Source: Ananas comosus (taxonomy: Eukaryota > Streptophyta > Magnoliopsida > Poales > Bromeliaceae). Taken from it: DNA of 64,000 bases. The stretch spans positions 1 to 64,000 of the forward strand of contig NC_033630.1 in NCBI RefSeq assembly GCF_001540865.1. Direction: 5' to 3'. Below are positions 11,302 through 23,082 of the stretch, in pieces. Position 1 is the first letter of the stretch. Every line of letters begins with the position of its first letter. Below the pieces are notes generated by a model. It worked only from the letters and a program-made list of their open reading frames with translations, was not told the DNA's origin and searched no databases. Position numbers and translations under genes: made by a program.

Positions 11302-12847
11302 ATTTGTATATTTTGTGGGGTTAAACTATTAAGAATTAAGTAATGTAAATTTTTTTTATTTTCTAAAATTACGAGACTTACTGTTTCTAGGCTTTGTTTT
11401 CTTGCCCGGAGGCCTATAGACCTAAATAAACTAATTTTCCAAGTTACGATTCAAGCCCGGTCCAAATAAAATTTTTAAGCTACAGGCTAACTGCATGACT
11501 GTGAAGACACAAGGTCCATAGCCCATAAGTTGAATGTTTGAACCAATGCGAGTAGGCCTATAATTAATTATTGACAGGCCTGAGTCCAAATTGTGTTGAC
11601 TGATCATGAAATATCTCGACGGTAGGTTTAGAGGCCTATGAAAATAGATATGGGTAGGCCACAAGGCCCCGATTCAAATATAACAACAGCATGATGGTAA
11701 ACACAACTGCGGTTCAAAACTTAGGCCCAAATTAAGTTGATCAGGCTGCAATTTGTTTAACTAAAGACCTACAGAACTAAAACTATGTGTTTGGTAAGTA
11801 GGGAGGCCGTGAACTAAACCAACCTGGTCCAAATATGAACTACCAAGAAATGTGATTATTAAAATTTTGGCCCAAGCTAGCTTCATCATCATTGGGTTTG
11901 TTTACGAAAAGCCCATACGTTCATAAAATGCCACCTTATCGCCCATACAATGGTATATGCCCAAACTAATCTACAATGGTTCCCACACCTTCCGGGCGAC
12001 TATTTGTATTAGGCCCGTTTGGATACCTCTAAAAATATAGCACGCCGGTAGGAAAATAATCCTATGAAGCGTTTAGAAGAAAAAAAAATGACGTAATTTT
12101 TGGAGTATAGTTATACTATACTCAAAAAAATGGAGTAAACTTATAATTCACTTTAACCAAAGAAAAAAAATTCCACCATTTTGGGCTCCCAAATATATAT
12201 TAATTTTTAAATTTTAAATTTCAACATAAAATTTTAAATTTCAAATCTAGTTGGCACTGTGTAAATCCACGCCTCGCATTTTGTCCATATAAATTTCGTA
12301 CCTCATTGTCTTTAGTAAGTAAAGCCATACATTATGCAAGCCTATATGCGTGGATCAAATGCGAATGAATATAGTAAATATGTTCAAACCCAATATGAAG
12401 TTGGATAATGTCCAAAGGGGCATAATAGTATGGTTATAGTATTTCATATTACATGCTAGTAGAATTATTTCCTGCACTTGTTGTGTGGAGTATGGTATTT
12501 TTCTGTTTCCTTAATATGACTAATTGTCATTATTATACTGGATAAATATAATTTAGTCTTGATCATACTTTCTCTGTTTCAGCTTTATTTTTAAGCTACA
12601 GGTAGATTATGATTGTTGTAAGGCACGCTTGCACTGATTAATTAGTATTGAACAAAGTTTTATTTTTATTATCGAAAAACTAGGCTTTAAGACCATACGA
12701 ATGTGATGAATTAAAATTTTTTTTTAAAGTGAATTTTGTAAGAATATTAAATTTATTTAGTTATGCTTTGGGTCAACCTATTTTCTTGCCCCTTGTGCTA
12801 TAAATTATTAATTATCATACACCCATAAAAAAAAAAGTTGTTTTACT
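11302..12847. other. Subtelomeric DNA with an orphan TIR-like end
   Basis: 11430-12000 is rich in AGGCC and GGCCC motifs and looks like decayed subtelomeric units. TTAGGCCCGTTTGGATACC near 12009 resembles a Tourist or hAT terminus, but I found no matching 3' end. No gene seen. Confidence 0.5.
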
Positions 12848-13222
12848 TCAACGGTGCTTAATCCTGTGGATACCCTTTCGAGTTTTCAAAAAGAGGCCCA
12901 AATTTCGTGCTTGGGCATTTCTTATTTGACACATGACCCAAAGGCCTCTCTCGCAATCTCGGCCGACTCCTCCCCACTCCACCGCATAACGCGACTCCTC
13001 AATTGCGCCGACCTCCGTTCGAGTGATCGAGTCCAAAGGAGATGGAGATAGATTGGCCACCGATGGACGGAGGCCCCTCCTGTGGCCACGCAACGACGGT
13101 CTCGACTGCGGCGAGGATGGTTCGTGAGGTTGCCCATGGAGCACTTTGGGAAGACGGTCAGGGCGAACCTGTCCTCTCCGGCGTGGGAGGACGCTGTCAC
13201 CCACCTCACCTCCCGCCTCTAG
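12848..13222 (+). other. GC-rich leader of the pseudogene, origin unclear
   Basis: GC rises sharply against its surroundings and stays high into the AXS pseudogene. It could be the decayed 5' UTR and first codons of that gene, or an unrelated captured fragment. I cannot align the translated frames to the AXS N-terminus, which should carry a GAGGFIGSHL nucleotide-binding motif. Confidence 0.45.
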
Positions 13223-13569
13223 GTGCTCGCCGTCGACGTCTAAGAAAGATCAAGAACCTCCTCGGGCCCCCGCCGGAGCACGGCAGGATTCAGTTCCATC
13301 GACTCAACATCAAGAACGACGCCCGACTCGAGGGCCTTATCAAGATGTCGGATCTGGTGAGCTCCTCGCCTTCCCTCTCTCTCATTTGCTTCCCGGCCGA
13401 CAGGTCACCCCGTGGTCCCTTTTCTCTCCTCTTTCTCCGGATGTCTACAGCGACAAGATCAAGCATCTCCTCGAGCCCCAGCCGGAGCACGGCCGGATCC
13501 AGTTCCACCGACTCGACATCAAGAACGACTACCATGTTGGATCTGGTAAGCTCCTCGCCTTCCTTCCTC

Positions 13570-13603
<34 letters not shown>

Positions 13604-14115
13604 CCCCGGCGCCGGGTTGCCGACGAGTCCCTCCCCTTCAGCTACCATCGGCCCCACTTTCTGCAGATCCACTTCTCCCCCTTTCTCCGGATTCATTCTT
13701 ATTTGCTTCCTCGCCTGTTTCTTCCTTCCCGTGGTCTTTCTGGTTTCTTTTGCCTTCTATTTAGGGTTTAGCAGAAGGGAGTCATCTGTTTTCATTCCTA
13801 ACCTCTCTTGTTTTATAATACAGATGATCAACCCGACAATCATCTGTATCCCTGCCTATTATAATACCCGCCCACTGGGTACCATATACAGCAATTTCAT
13901 GGATGCCCTTCCGGTGGTTAGTTTTGCGTCTATACAGATCCGATCCAGATCTCTGCCTACTGTCTCCCTAGTTTCCCACTGACTTTGTGCTGTGGCATCA
14001 CAATGCAGGTTAAGTATTGCTCTGAAAACAACAAGCGGCTTATTCATTTCTCCACTTGCGAGGTGTATAGGAATGCTATTGGAACTTTCCCCCAAAGGAT
14101 CACTCTCTGCTACAG
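13223..14115 (+). pseudogene. AXS: UDP-apiose/UDP-xylose synthase (AXS) pseudogene, 5' part
   Basis: Intact AXS converts UDP-glucuronate to UDP-apiose and UDP-xylose for cell-wall polymers. Three exon-like pieces match the family. The first (about 13223-13366) reads VLAVDV, then after a stop and frame slip KIKNLL, GRIQFHRLNIKND and RLEGLIKMSDL. The second (13824-13916) reads YNTRPL, TIYSNFMDALPV. The third (14009-14115) reads VKYCSENNKRLIHFSTCEVY, then loses similarity within the next 15 residues. Splice-like GT and AG ends flank each piece, so it descends from a genomic copy, not a retrocopy. The end of exon 1 and its intron start are duplicated in tandem with a 209-bp offset (second copy from about 13443, with 20 nt lost). 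The Rossmann motif, most of the catalytic region and the C-terminal half are absent. It cannot encode a working enzyme. Confidence 0.88.
13569..13602. repeat. (CT)n microsatellite
   Basis: Pyrimidine dinucleotide run inside the duplicated intron piece of the AXS pseudogene. It is absent from the first copy of the duplication, so it expanded afterwards. Confidence 0.9.
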
Positions 14116-15137
14116 GTGATATTGCCCTCTTTATTTTTTGTTCGTTATTGTTTCTCAAACTTTTGTGTTATGCTCTTATCTGTACATACTGAAGAAAATA
14201 TGAAAAAAAAGGGTCAAAAAGTCAAGTTGATTAGTGTTCATCCCCCTTTTTCTCGTGATAACTAAAGAAAAGTTGAAATTTGCAAGAACAGTTGCACATT
14301 TGTAATGTTGTAGAGTATTTATGTGATTCTGCAATATTGTATGTTTGGTGTTTGAATATGTATTTAAGCTGGTCCTTGATCCTAGTGCTAGCTGGTAACA
14401 TAGTTTAAAGCAGGTCATCAGTTTAAAGTAGATCATAGCTTTCTCTTGGATAGAGATCGTGTCACTTTCGCTAGGTTTATTTGATTAGTTATGTGGTACT
14501 ATGTACTTACTGTTGGTGAGAAAATTTTCCCTCTAAATGAAGCTGTGGATTTTTTGTTCATAAACTGAATAGGTGGAATAGTAAATCTGATCAATAACAA
14601 AATGTTTCTAACAAAATTATTATATATTTCACACTAGGAAGAATATCCGAAAGTTGATTAGGCCAATTCCTTTTCTAACTTCTAGAGGAGCCTAGTGCAT
14701 ATGTTCAAGAATTTGATTGACAATATGTTAATTATGTTATCATCCAAAAGCATGGTCATGAGTTATAAGACAATTGAGATAATAAAAAATTGCTTTCAAT
14801 GGATATTTTCACCTAACTATTGAGGACTTCAATCAATTGAATTTGAGGATGAAATTTACTTTGGGATTCATAGGTTACCTACAATGTGATAACATGTACA
14901 TTATGTTGATAATCGATTTTCTTTTCAAGTAAACTATAGGATTATTTGATTGACCCAAACATGTGTGTCTGACCATACATTGAATCAAGTGAGATTGTGT
15001 CATAAACTCATAATATTCCATGCAAATTTGTGTTGAGAATATTTGTATGATATTAGGTTTTATAAGGCGAAACTTATCCATGAATTCTACTTTAATCGAT
15101 GTTTAGGAAAACCTTTGGTATGTTGAATTAATGCATG
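14116..15137. other. AT-rich DNA after the pseudogene
   Basis: Begins with GTGATATTG, a plausible decayed splice donor, so the first part may be old AXS intron. I find no downstream AXS exon here or further on. No other gene or repeat recognised. Confidence 0.5.
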
Positions 15138-15236
15138 AGGATTAGTATTTCTATTCACTGAATTTTGAATTTAATTTCCTAATAGTTGTATGTGTGAAAT
15201 TTAATATTCAAAATGGGTATTACACAAATGAATTTA

Positions 15237-16057
15237 GGCAGTGTTTGGTTAAGGGATAAAGTGGGAATAGACCACTTTATCCCTCTAATTCATCCAAACA
15301 CTTTTTGAGAGAATGTGTTTATTTAATTCCCCTCTTAACGGGTTATTTGAATAACCCGTTAAGAGAGGGGAATTGTTGTTCCACCCTTTTGGTGGAATAA
15401 TAATTTCACCTCTTTATACCTCTACTAATTTAATAATAAAATATTATTAATTAATATATTATATATTATTTTATTAATTAATTAGCTAAATTAATAATTA
15501 ACTAATTTAATAATAAAATATTAGCTAAAATAATAATTATTTATTAGTGTTTTTATGTAATAACTAATATCTATATTGATTAATAAATTAATATTTTGAC
15601 CAATATAACTAAATAAATAAATAAATAAGTAATTTACTAATATATTAATTTTTTTGCTTAATTCGTTAACTTATCAAATTATTTATAGTTAGATAATTTA
15701 TTAATTAACAGTACTCATGGATAATTGATTAATGATTAATTAATCTCCTAATTAATTTATAAATTAACATTTATGATTATCTAATAATATTCATGATAAA
15801 TTAGTTAATTAATTTATTAAATATCATTTACTTAATATTTTGATGTTAATTAATTATATACAATATTATTATTTAACTACTATAATTACTTTTATTCCTA
15901 TTATTCCTATCTAACTACCGAAACACTATTTTTCTTATTCTAAAAAATAACCCACTTTTCATCCAAACGTAAAATTGATTTTATTCCTGTTTATCCCCGA
16001 AGTTGTACCTCTCCCAGAAATAACCAAAAAAAAAATATTTTCGAACCAAACGATACC
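15237..16057. mobile_element. Tourist/PIF-Harbinger-like MITE, 821 bp
   Basis: The ends GGCAGTGTTTGGTT and (reversed) GGTATCGTTTGGTT match at 11 of 14 positions, and a TTA duplication flanks the element (15234-15236, 16058-16060). The opposite arm of the surrounding inverted repeat has the uninterrupted sequence GAATTTAAAGTA, which acts as an empty site and proves the insertion. Inside are a GGGATAAAGTGG hairpin, a second hairpin (15325-15374), and an AT-rich core at 15420-15900. No transposase, so non-autonomous. Confidence 0.9.
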
Positions 16058-16797
16058 TTAAAGTATAGAAAAGGGATAAGATCTAATATACCCTCTAAAA
16101 CTTGAAAAACATCTAATATGTCCTTGGTTGACCAAAAAGCCCTTATTGATTTCCACAAATCCCTTCAAATATCCCCAAATCCCTAGGCCATGTTTGGCTC
16201 AAGGGATAAAGGGAGAATAAGGGATTTATTCTTTTGTTGTAGTTTGGATCTTTTGTTGTTGTTTGGAGCAGAAACTTTAATTTGGAGCTTTTGTTTCCTC
16301 TACAAAGGGAAATTTCTGAGATTTTAACAGAAAAGAAGTTAATGTATAGTTTCTAGGATATGTGGAGTCTAAAAATATATGGAAATTGATACTAAACGCT
16401 TTAACTTGTCAAGTATGGATTAGAACTTGTTCTCAGGGTGTTAGTAGTGCGTTGATCAGTTTTCTTATCTTTTTAATCGTTGTATTTCTTGTTTTTTATT
16501 TTAGATTTGGTTTCCTTTTATATATTATTATCTTTGTTACAAAGCACGATAAATTTATTTTAGTTGTTATTTTTGACTAAATACACTACGTATTGAGTAA
16601 TTTGTACTTGTTTCTTGTTTTTATATACTTTCATTATTCTTGTAGTAGTCTCTAGGTACTTAGACTATCTTGGTTGTGTGTTATTGAAGATAGTTAATGA
16701 AAATTATCTATATGACGTAAACTTAGTTTATACACTTTTTAATTAGGGATTGCGTATTTAGGGGGTGAGATTATGAAAAATAAAATGTTATATATAT

Positions 16798-17328
16798 AAA
16801 AAGATGTGGAAAGAGTTACATCCCAAAGGGAGTGTGAAAACTACCACCACATGTAGGAAAGAGCTACCACCCCGGTCGTCCGGTAAGTGTGTGAAGCTAC
16901 CACATGTTTTTGATGCATCTAAAGTAAAAAAAAATCTGGTGATATAAGGTCGGATACATGGAAAAAAATATTATATATATAAAAAGATGTGGAAAGAGTT
17001 ACATCCCAAAGGGAGTGTGAAAACTACCACCACATGTAGGAAAGAGCTACCACCCCGGTCGTCCGGTAAGTGTGTGAAGCTACCACATGTTTTTGATGCA
17101 TCTAAAGTAAAAAAAAATCTGGTGATATAAGGTCGGATACATGGAAAAAAATATTATATGTATAAAAAGATGTGGAAAGAGTTACATCCCAAAGGGAGTG
17201 TGAAAACTACCACCACATGGAGGAAAGAGCTACCACCCCGGCCGTCCGGTAAGTGTGTGAAGCTACCACATGTTTTTGATGCATCTTAAAAAAAAATGAT
17301 ATCTGGTGATAAGGTTGGATATGGATAA
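16798..17328. repeat. 183-bp tandem repeat, three copies
   Basis: Units start at 16798, 16981 and 17164, an exact 183-bp spacing. The first two are almost identical. The third has a few substitutions and decays after GATGCATCT. Each carries CTACCACC, CCGGTCGTCCGG (CCGGCCGTCCGG in copy three) and AAGCTACCACATG. The length is in the range of plant satellite monomers, but three copies do not make a satellite array. Confidence 0.95.
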
Positions 17329-17893
17329 AAGATGCTCAAAGAGCCACCCCTGGTACTTAAATTATGCAATCTTCTAATTTCAGAGTTTATTGATTAAATT
17401 TATGTCATATAGCGATCTTCATTATCTAACTTCATGATCCATTACATCTTGATAGTTTTTGTACCTATGGATTGCTTTTTGATGATGTGAGTATGATAAA
17501 TGTAGGTTTTAAGTATTCTTATAAATTCAATTTTGACGCTTGATTTATTTGGATTAAAATTTATAATTTTTATGAAATTGGAATGATTTTGAAGCATCTT
17601 TTGTGAATATACGGTGTTTAGTAATCCCTTCAAATACCCATCTATACCCCAAATTCCATTAGTAATCCCTAGGGTTTTGGGGGAATTTGAAGGGATTTGT
17701 GAAAATCAACTAGGGCATTTTGGTCAACCAGGGGTATATTAGATATGTTTGATGTTTTAGAAGGTATATTAGATAATATCCCTCTTCTCTACTTTAAATT
17801 CATTCGTGTTAAACCCATTTCAAATATTAAATTTCACACATACACCTACTTGGAAATTATATTCAAAATTCCATGAATAGAAATACTAATCCT

Positions 17894-18339
17894 AACCGGA
17901 GAAGCTATTAGGCAATTTTGTGGAAAAAGCTAGTCCTTATGACTTCTGAGGATATGCGAACAATAAAAATGTCGATTGGGATACACTTTATAGGTGAAAT
18001 GTCAATACTGCCAATCATAGAAAGATTGTTATTGTTAGTCTTTTTTTTGTGGATGCTTCATACGAAGTTAGTTTGAGTTGTACACTGCAAGGTTGGGTGC
18101 TCCTTTGCTGATTTTGATGCAGGTGAACAAGTTTTTCAGATTTGCAGTTGTGGATGGAGTGTCGTTTGTGTGAAAGGAATAGATAATTGTAGTGTTGATT
18201 GAGGACAGCTAGTATTGAACAAATCACGCCGTATAATGGGCTCAAGATTCTGTGATCTAAATATTCATGCTGTAAATGTACTAAACATGTTGGATTTGTT
18301 TTTTGTTTTTTTGGCTAAACCATCGAGGCCCTTTATTTG
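17894..18339. other. No recognisable feature
   Basis: Unique-looking AT-rich sequence between the inverted-repeat element and the LTR remnant. Only short ORFs are present. It may include the unrecognised far end of the gypsy LTR. Confidence 0.4.
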
Positions 18340-19162
18340 TGAGGAGTGAACATTATACTTGCACATTTTGGCATTAGTTATAATGACCATATCAGATCTT
18401 TTCTGATCCACTTCGGAGGTTGGGCTATGAGATATTATTATGGCATGGGTCAGACAGTAGCCTGCGTGGTAGCGGACCACTATAGGTGGATGCTGGACAC
18501 GAGGCGGCGCAGGCTAGACCTGACTATTGAGTCGGTCACTATAATTGGACATTATTGCAGTATTTTATTTAGTCTCTAATTGATGCATGTAAAACATAAT
18601 TTACAATTCCAGCTATATTGTAGAGGCATGATAGTAGCAGTTATTTTCAGTAATTATTCATATAAGTACTTGTTCCTTCATATTGCTCAGTATTTACTAT
18701 TTTTGCCTCTTATGGACCTAGTGGTGTAGACTGTCGGCGTTGACGATCGTATCCACTGGGAACTATTGATTATAGTTCTCATACCCTCTTATTTAATATT
18801 TTATTTCAGAGCCTTCAGCATCAGCGACTGATCGAGGTAAGGGGATCGCGGATAGTTAGCATCTCTTACCCTTCTTGTGTGTGTAGTTGGACCACCTATT
18901 AGTAAGCAGCCTGTACAGTGTTTTGATACTTGGAGTGGTCAGAAATGTTGTACCATTTTGAAGTCTGGTGTGGTGATGATTGGAGATCATTACAGTGTTG
19001 CTATAGTATATAGTTTTATTTTCTTTTGATACCTATTATTGTTAGATTTTAGTTAATTTTGTTGATCAAGTTTTGTTGACGCTTCGTATGTATAAGGTGT
19101 ATTCTTGTGCATGCGGGGGTCTGTTGACGTAACCCGTGCTTCCGCTGTAATCCGGGGCGTGA
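18340..19162 (-). mobile_element. Ty3/gypsy-type LTR remnant, minus strand
   Basis: Read on the minus strand the right edge starts TGTCACGCCCCGGATTAC, a start typical of LTRs of the Del/Tekay chromovirus group in plants. The interior is moderately GC-rich with no long ORF. I could not find the far LTR end or a TSD, so the left boundary is approximate. The family name is from memory of LTR termini, not from a coding domain. Confidence 0.5.
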
Positions 19163-19451
19163 CAAACTTTCAGTTAGTTTAATGAATATCTATGTTGTAT
19201 ATGTGCTGAATCATATCATGCTATCCATTTAGTTCATTTTTTCGTCTTACAACTTTTATTCTTTTTGACACTATGTTTGACTCTATTTGGAGACTACAGT
19301 GCGACTCAAATCATTAAGGCAATGATGTGAGGTTCGGTGCCTATTAATATAGACGTGGAGGCAAGATATTTCTTTGCAGTTGTTGTGAGGAACCATTTGT
19401 TTAATAGTTCTTGGTTGGGATGAAAGATTGGCAATTATGTAAGACTCTAAG
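19163..19451. other. No recognisable feature
   Basis: AT-rich sequence between two transposon remnants. No ORF or repeat structure noted. Confidence 0.4.
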
Positions 19452-20190
19452 GCTGCGTTTGGTTCAGGTATAAGTAAGAACTGCTAGTTCTAGGGATAGG
19501 TACAAGTTCAGGTATATGCAGGAACTAGACCAATTTTGCGTTTGGATGAAAATTGGGTTGTTCCTAGGAATAAGGTAAATAGTGTTTGGATGGTTAGATT
19601 GGAACAAGAGGAATAAGAGTTATAATTTGAAATTAAAATTATATTATGTAATTAATAGTAATAAAAATATTACTTAAAAATAAATAAGAAATTAATTATT
19701 AATAATTAATTATAAATAATAATTATTATTAATAATTAATTATAAATAATAAATTAATAATATGGATGATCTAATTAATAATAATAATAATTATTATTAA
19801 TTATTAATAAATAATAATTATTATTAATTATTCTTATTAATTAATTATAAATAATAAATTAATAATAATATTGATTATCTAATTATTAATAATAATTAAT
19901 ATTAATATTTATTAATAAATAATAATAATTATTATTAATTAATTATAAATAATAAATTAATAATAATATCGATTATCTAATTATTAAGAATAAAAATTAT
20001 TAATAATTAATAATAAATAATAATAAGCATGAGTAGGAATAAGAGTATTGGGTTGTTCCTAAGTACAAGTATGGGTTTTTGTAGGAACAGGAGTATTTTT
20101 TTTGTTTGGATGAAAGTATGAGTATAAGCTGGAACTAGAAAAATTGTGTTTGGATGGTTAATGGGAATAAGAGGAATAGTGGGTAGTTGA
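19452..20190. mobile_element. Degenerate TIR element with an AT-rich core
   Basis: Starts GGCTGCGTTTGGTT, close to a PIF/Harbinger or hAT terminus. The flanks contain repeated GTTTGGATG, GGGTTGTTCCTA and GGAACTAG modules either side of a core (19620-20030) made almost only of TAAT, ATTAATT and AATAAT. I do not find the complementary 3' terminus. The modules recur in both halves, so the core may have expanded between two related halves. Confidence 0.5.
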
Positions 20191-21610
20191 ACTTTTTAAA
20201 TACCCAAAATACCCCTCTCTATTAAAATGAAGGATATGCAAATTTTAGTGCTAAGTTGCTTGTAAATTTTTTTAATTTGGGAATACACTAACCAATTTAA
20301 ATGTCAGGAATTTAATTTGAAAGTACTTTGATATTTTATTAATTCTTGACTTTATTTAATCAATCTTAAAAACAACAAAATATTTTAGACAAAAAAATTA
20401 AAATCATCATGTTGAATATAACAGATATAATCATCAACACTTAACCAAAAACACATGCATTATTTATACACATAACGTAATTAACACTTTTTACCAACAA
20501 ACACATTTACATATACCATCAAGTAAATCTACATATACTAGCAAGCAAATTTATATCCATAATAATCCACCAATTAAATAGCATGACAAAAATCCTAATC
20601 ATTGGCACAACTCAAATAATATGAACACACTAATATATGAAAATGCAACTAGTCGAATATTACAACATAACATAGAACAATTACCTTTGATTAGCAAGCA
20701 ACATAACATCAACTACCATCCAAAATACATAACTAATGACAATATTTACAAGAAGTTGTCATTTCAAGAAGTTTTACACTTAGTGACTTAACAGTTGTAT
20801 TTTCTAGGCATTTAAAGCATATAATTTTTATGCATTTTGACAGAAGGGTAGTTTGGTCATCCTTCTGAAAATTCGGTCCGAATCTGCAAAAACTAAAAAG
20901 GTGGCCCACTTTTGCAAAAGCGCAAAATTAGTGGATTTTTTATGCAAATTGGCCAAAGTGGAAGCATGAAAATACAAGCTAAAAAAAACACTTTTATGCC
21001 ATGCAACTAATACATTCAAAAATTAGATACAAAATTCACATCCTTCCACCTGGAGATTTAGTCATCTGTTTTGAGTTTGCGATATTAAAAGAAAAAATTG
21101 ATAAAACTAGTATAAAAAATATTTTTTTGATAAAAGAATATAAGATTTATACTTATTATTTTAGGCAATTTCAAGTGCCCCTCAAAAATTAAAAAATATC
21201 ATAGATATCTCTTCAAAATTGTCAATATTATATTTGCCCCCTATAAACCAATGAATTATATTAAAAATATCCTCTATAACATTGATTAAGAATTCTGGAC
21301 TAATTTATCCCTAATTACATCTAATCATAAAAATTTGTGTAGTATCATTTAGGGCTAATAAATTTAGTTTTTATCAAAAAAATAACTCAACTTTTGTTTC
21401 TGATTCAATTTATGAGTATATTTTTTGCATACTTAAGTTTTTTTTTTTTTCTTCTAGCAATATTATATGGATCTCATATTAATCATAATAAATAATTAAC
21501 TGAAACTAAAAATATATTATACTTTTTATGATTTTTTTGGTCTAAATTTATATGATATTTATATTTACTATTTGTATAGTGTAGTTTGTTGCAAATAATT
21601 AATTTTAATT
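20191..21610. other. AT-rich intergenic DNA with a foldback-element fragment
   Basis: At 20848-20960 the order TTTGGTCA, AAAATTCGGTCCGAATCTG, CACTTTTGCAAAAGC and TTTATGCAAATTGGCC matches the terminal 110 bp of the foldback element at 54302-55779, so it is a truncated relative. The rest shows no gene. Confidence 0.6.
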
Positions 21611-21623
21611 TGATATAAATTCA

Positions 21624-21774
21624 CCGACTGTCTCTAGAGCAAGTGACAAAGGGCTTGGTGGTTGGTATTCGAGATCCAAGTTCGAATCCTAGTTGATTCA
21701 CATTTCCAGCTAAGTTTATTTTTAAACGAAATAAACGAAGCGGGTAGTGTGTTACCTATCTCTCTCAAAAAAAA
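21624..21774 (+). mobile_element. tRNA-derived SINE, full length
   Basis: A 151-bp element flanked by an exact 13-bp duplication TGATATAAATTCA (21611-21623 and 21775-21787). An A-box-like GAGCAAGTGAC is followed by a B-box-like GTTCGAATC, a body with AAATAAACGAAGCGGGTAG, and an end of TCTCTCTC plus A8. Same family as the copy at 11123. Confidence 0.9.
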
Positions 21775-21787
21775 TGATATAAATTCA

Positions 21788-23082
21788 ATTGTATTTATAA
21801 TATAATATTTTCAAATAAAATAATATTTAAGTTAATTAAAAAGATATAGATAAGAGATGATGAACAAAATAAAAAATTTATTTTATCTTTTCATAAGTTA
21901 TTACCAATTTAGATATTTATAATAATTTTTTAAAATTAATTTTTTTTATATTAATATTTTTAGAAGAATATTTATGTAATTCAAGATTAGCGAAAGAGTT
22001 TATATAAACTTAATCTTATATATATGTTTTGACTGTACAAATAGCATTGATCCTGTTTAATAAGAGGGGAAGAAATCTTTTGTTGAGGGATTAGATTAAT
22101 CCGTTTTTCTTGTACAGGGGAGGAGGGACAGAGAGGGCTGGTACAGGTGGGTGGGCCGTGGGGGTGGTGGGGCAGGAACTTGGAGAACTCTAATAAGGGC
22201 CCTCGATTGAGCCATTCTTTCCCTCTCGTCAATCCGTCGTCTCTCTCATCAGGTCAGCTGGCCACTAGAGAAGTAAGAGCGGCAGTAAATGCGCGCTCAT
22301 CCCCTATCCACCCCTACGGCCCTACTACCCTCTTGGCCTCTTGCTTCCCTTGTCTTTCTCCGTCTTCTTCCTCCCCAGTCCCCACAGGTCCCAGCCCTCC
22401 CACAGAATGCTACAATTCAGATCTGGATGCTGCTTTTTTCCATTCATTAGTTCCCTGTGGCCGCCCCATCTCTCTCTCTCTACTTGCAGGCTCATTAGTC
22501 TCTGCACCACCTACCGCACGAAAGGAGAAATTATAAGGAACAAGAAAGTCACAAATACAACCGGAGCATAAAGTTTGTGGATCAGGTGAACCTTCTTCCT
22601 CCTCCTCCTTTTCGCTTGTTTTGTGTTGGTTGAATTTCGAGCGAGTTCATCCCGCACGTCGCGTTCACATCTCCGTTTGTGACTCGTAAGCGTAAAGTCC
22701 ACCACCACTCTGTCTCTCTGCTGGGGACTTCAAGGGCATAATGACAAACTCCTCCAAGTTCTTCCAATTAGACGGCAGACGTCGCCTTTTCGTTACGGTC
22801 CATTCATTCATCGTAACGTCGCATGCATATTACGACTGATTTTTTTTCCCTTTTTTTTTTCCTTCTAAATAAATATTTGGCTCGCTAGTTCAATCCGCTG
22901 CTGCTTCTTCTTCTTAGTAGTATCCGTTAAAAACAGGGGAGGGGAGGGGAGGAGCAGCATATGCGGGACTCTCTTCTCCGCCAGGAGATTTAGCCTCTAG
23001 ATAAGTTGGTTTTTCTTTCTGTTCTCCGCCGCCGCCGCCGCCGCCGCCGTGCCTTGATCCAATCGGAATCGGTTTATTAGAA
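21788..23082 (+). promoter_or_regulatory. Upstream region and leader of the receptor kinase
   Basis: AT-rich up to about 22080, then pyrimidine-rich and GC-rich up to the start codon, as in many monocot 5' regions. It includes a GGGGA run (22937-22951) and a (GCC)n run (23027-23049) just before the ORF. Several CT-rich tracts could belong to a 5' UTR intron, but I cannot place splice sites with confidence. No other gene is supported. Confidence 0.5.
22961..22993 (+). promoter_or_regulatory. Upstream ORF of 10 codons in the kinase leader
   Basis: ATG at 22961, ten codons (MRDSLLRQEI), stop TAG at 22991-22993, about 90 bp before the main ATG. If the transcript starts upstream of it, it could reduce translation of the kinase. 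Its presence in the mRNA is an inference. Confidence 0.4.

Larger units (their letters stand above)
15138..17893. mobile_element. Long inverted-repeat element (or two inverted copies)
   Basis: The arms are 15138-16187 (minus an 824-bp insertion) and 17667-17893, both about 226 bp and roughly 83-85% identical when one is reversed. Both start AGGATTAGTATTTCTATTCA and end at CCCTAGG. The middle (16188-17666) holds a Tourist-like terminus (near 16186), short meaningless ORFs and a 183-bp tandem array. I see no target-site duplication at the outer ends, so it may be one foldback-like element or two copies of one MITE in opposite orientation. Confidence 0.7.

Noticed and set aside
16798..17328. CRISPR-like or centromeric satellite array
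   Set aside because: Three head-to-tail 183-bp units without spacers in a plant genome; far too few for a centromere.
22956..22963. GCATATGC, a PHR-type motif upstream of the receptor kinase
   Set aside because: A single site of this degeneracy is expected by chance several times in the window and lies in the probable leader.
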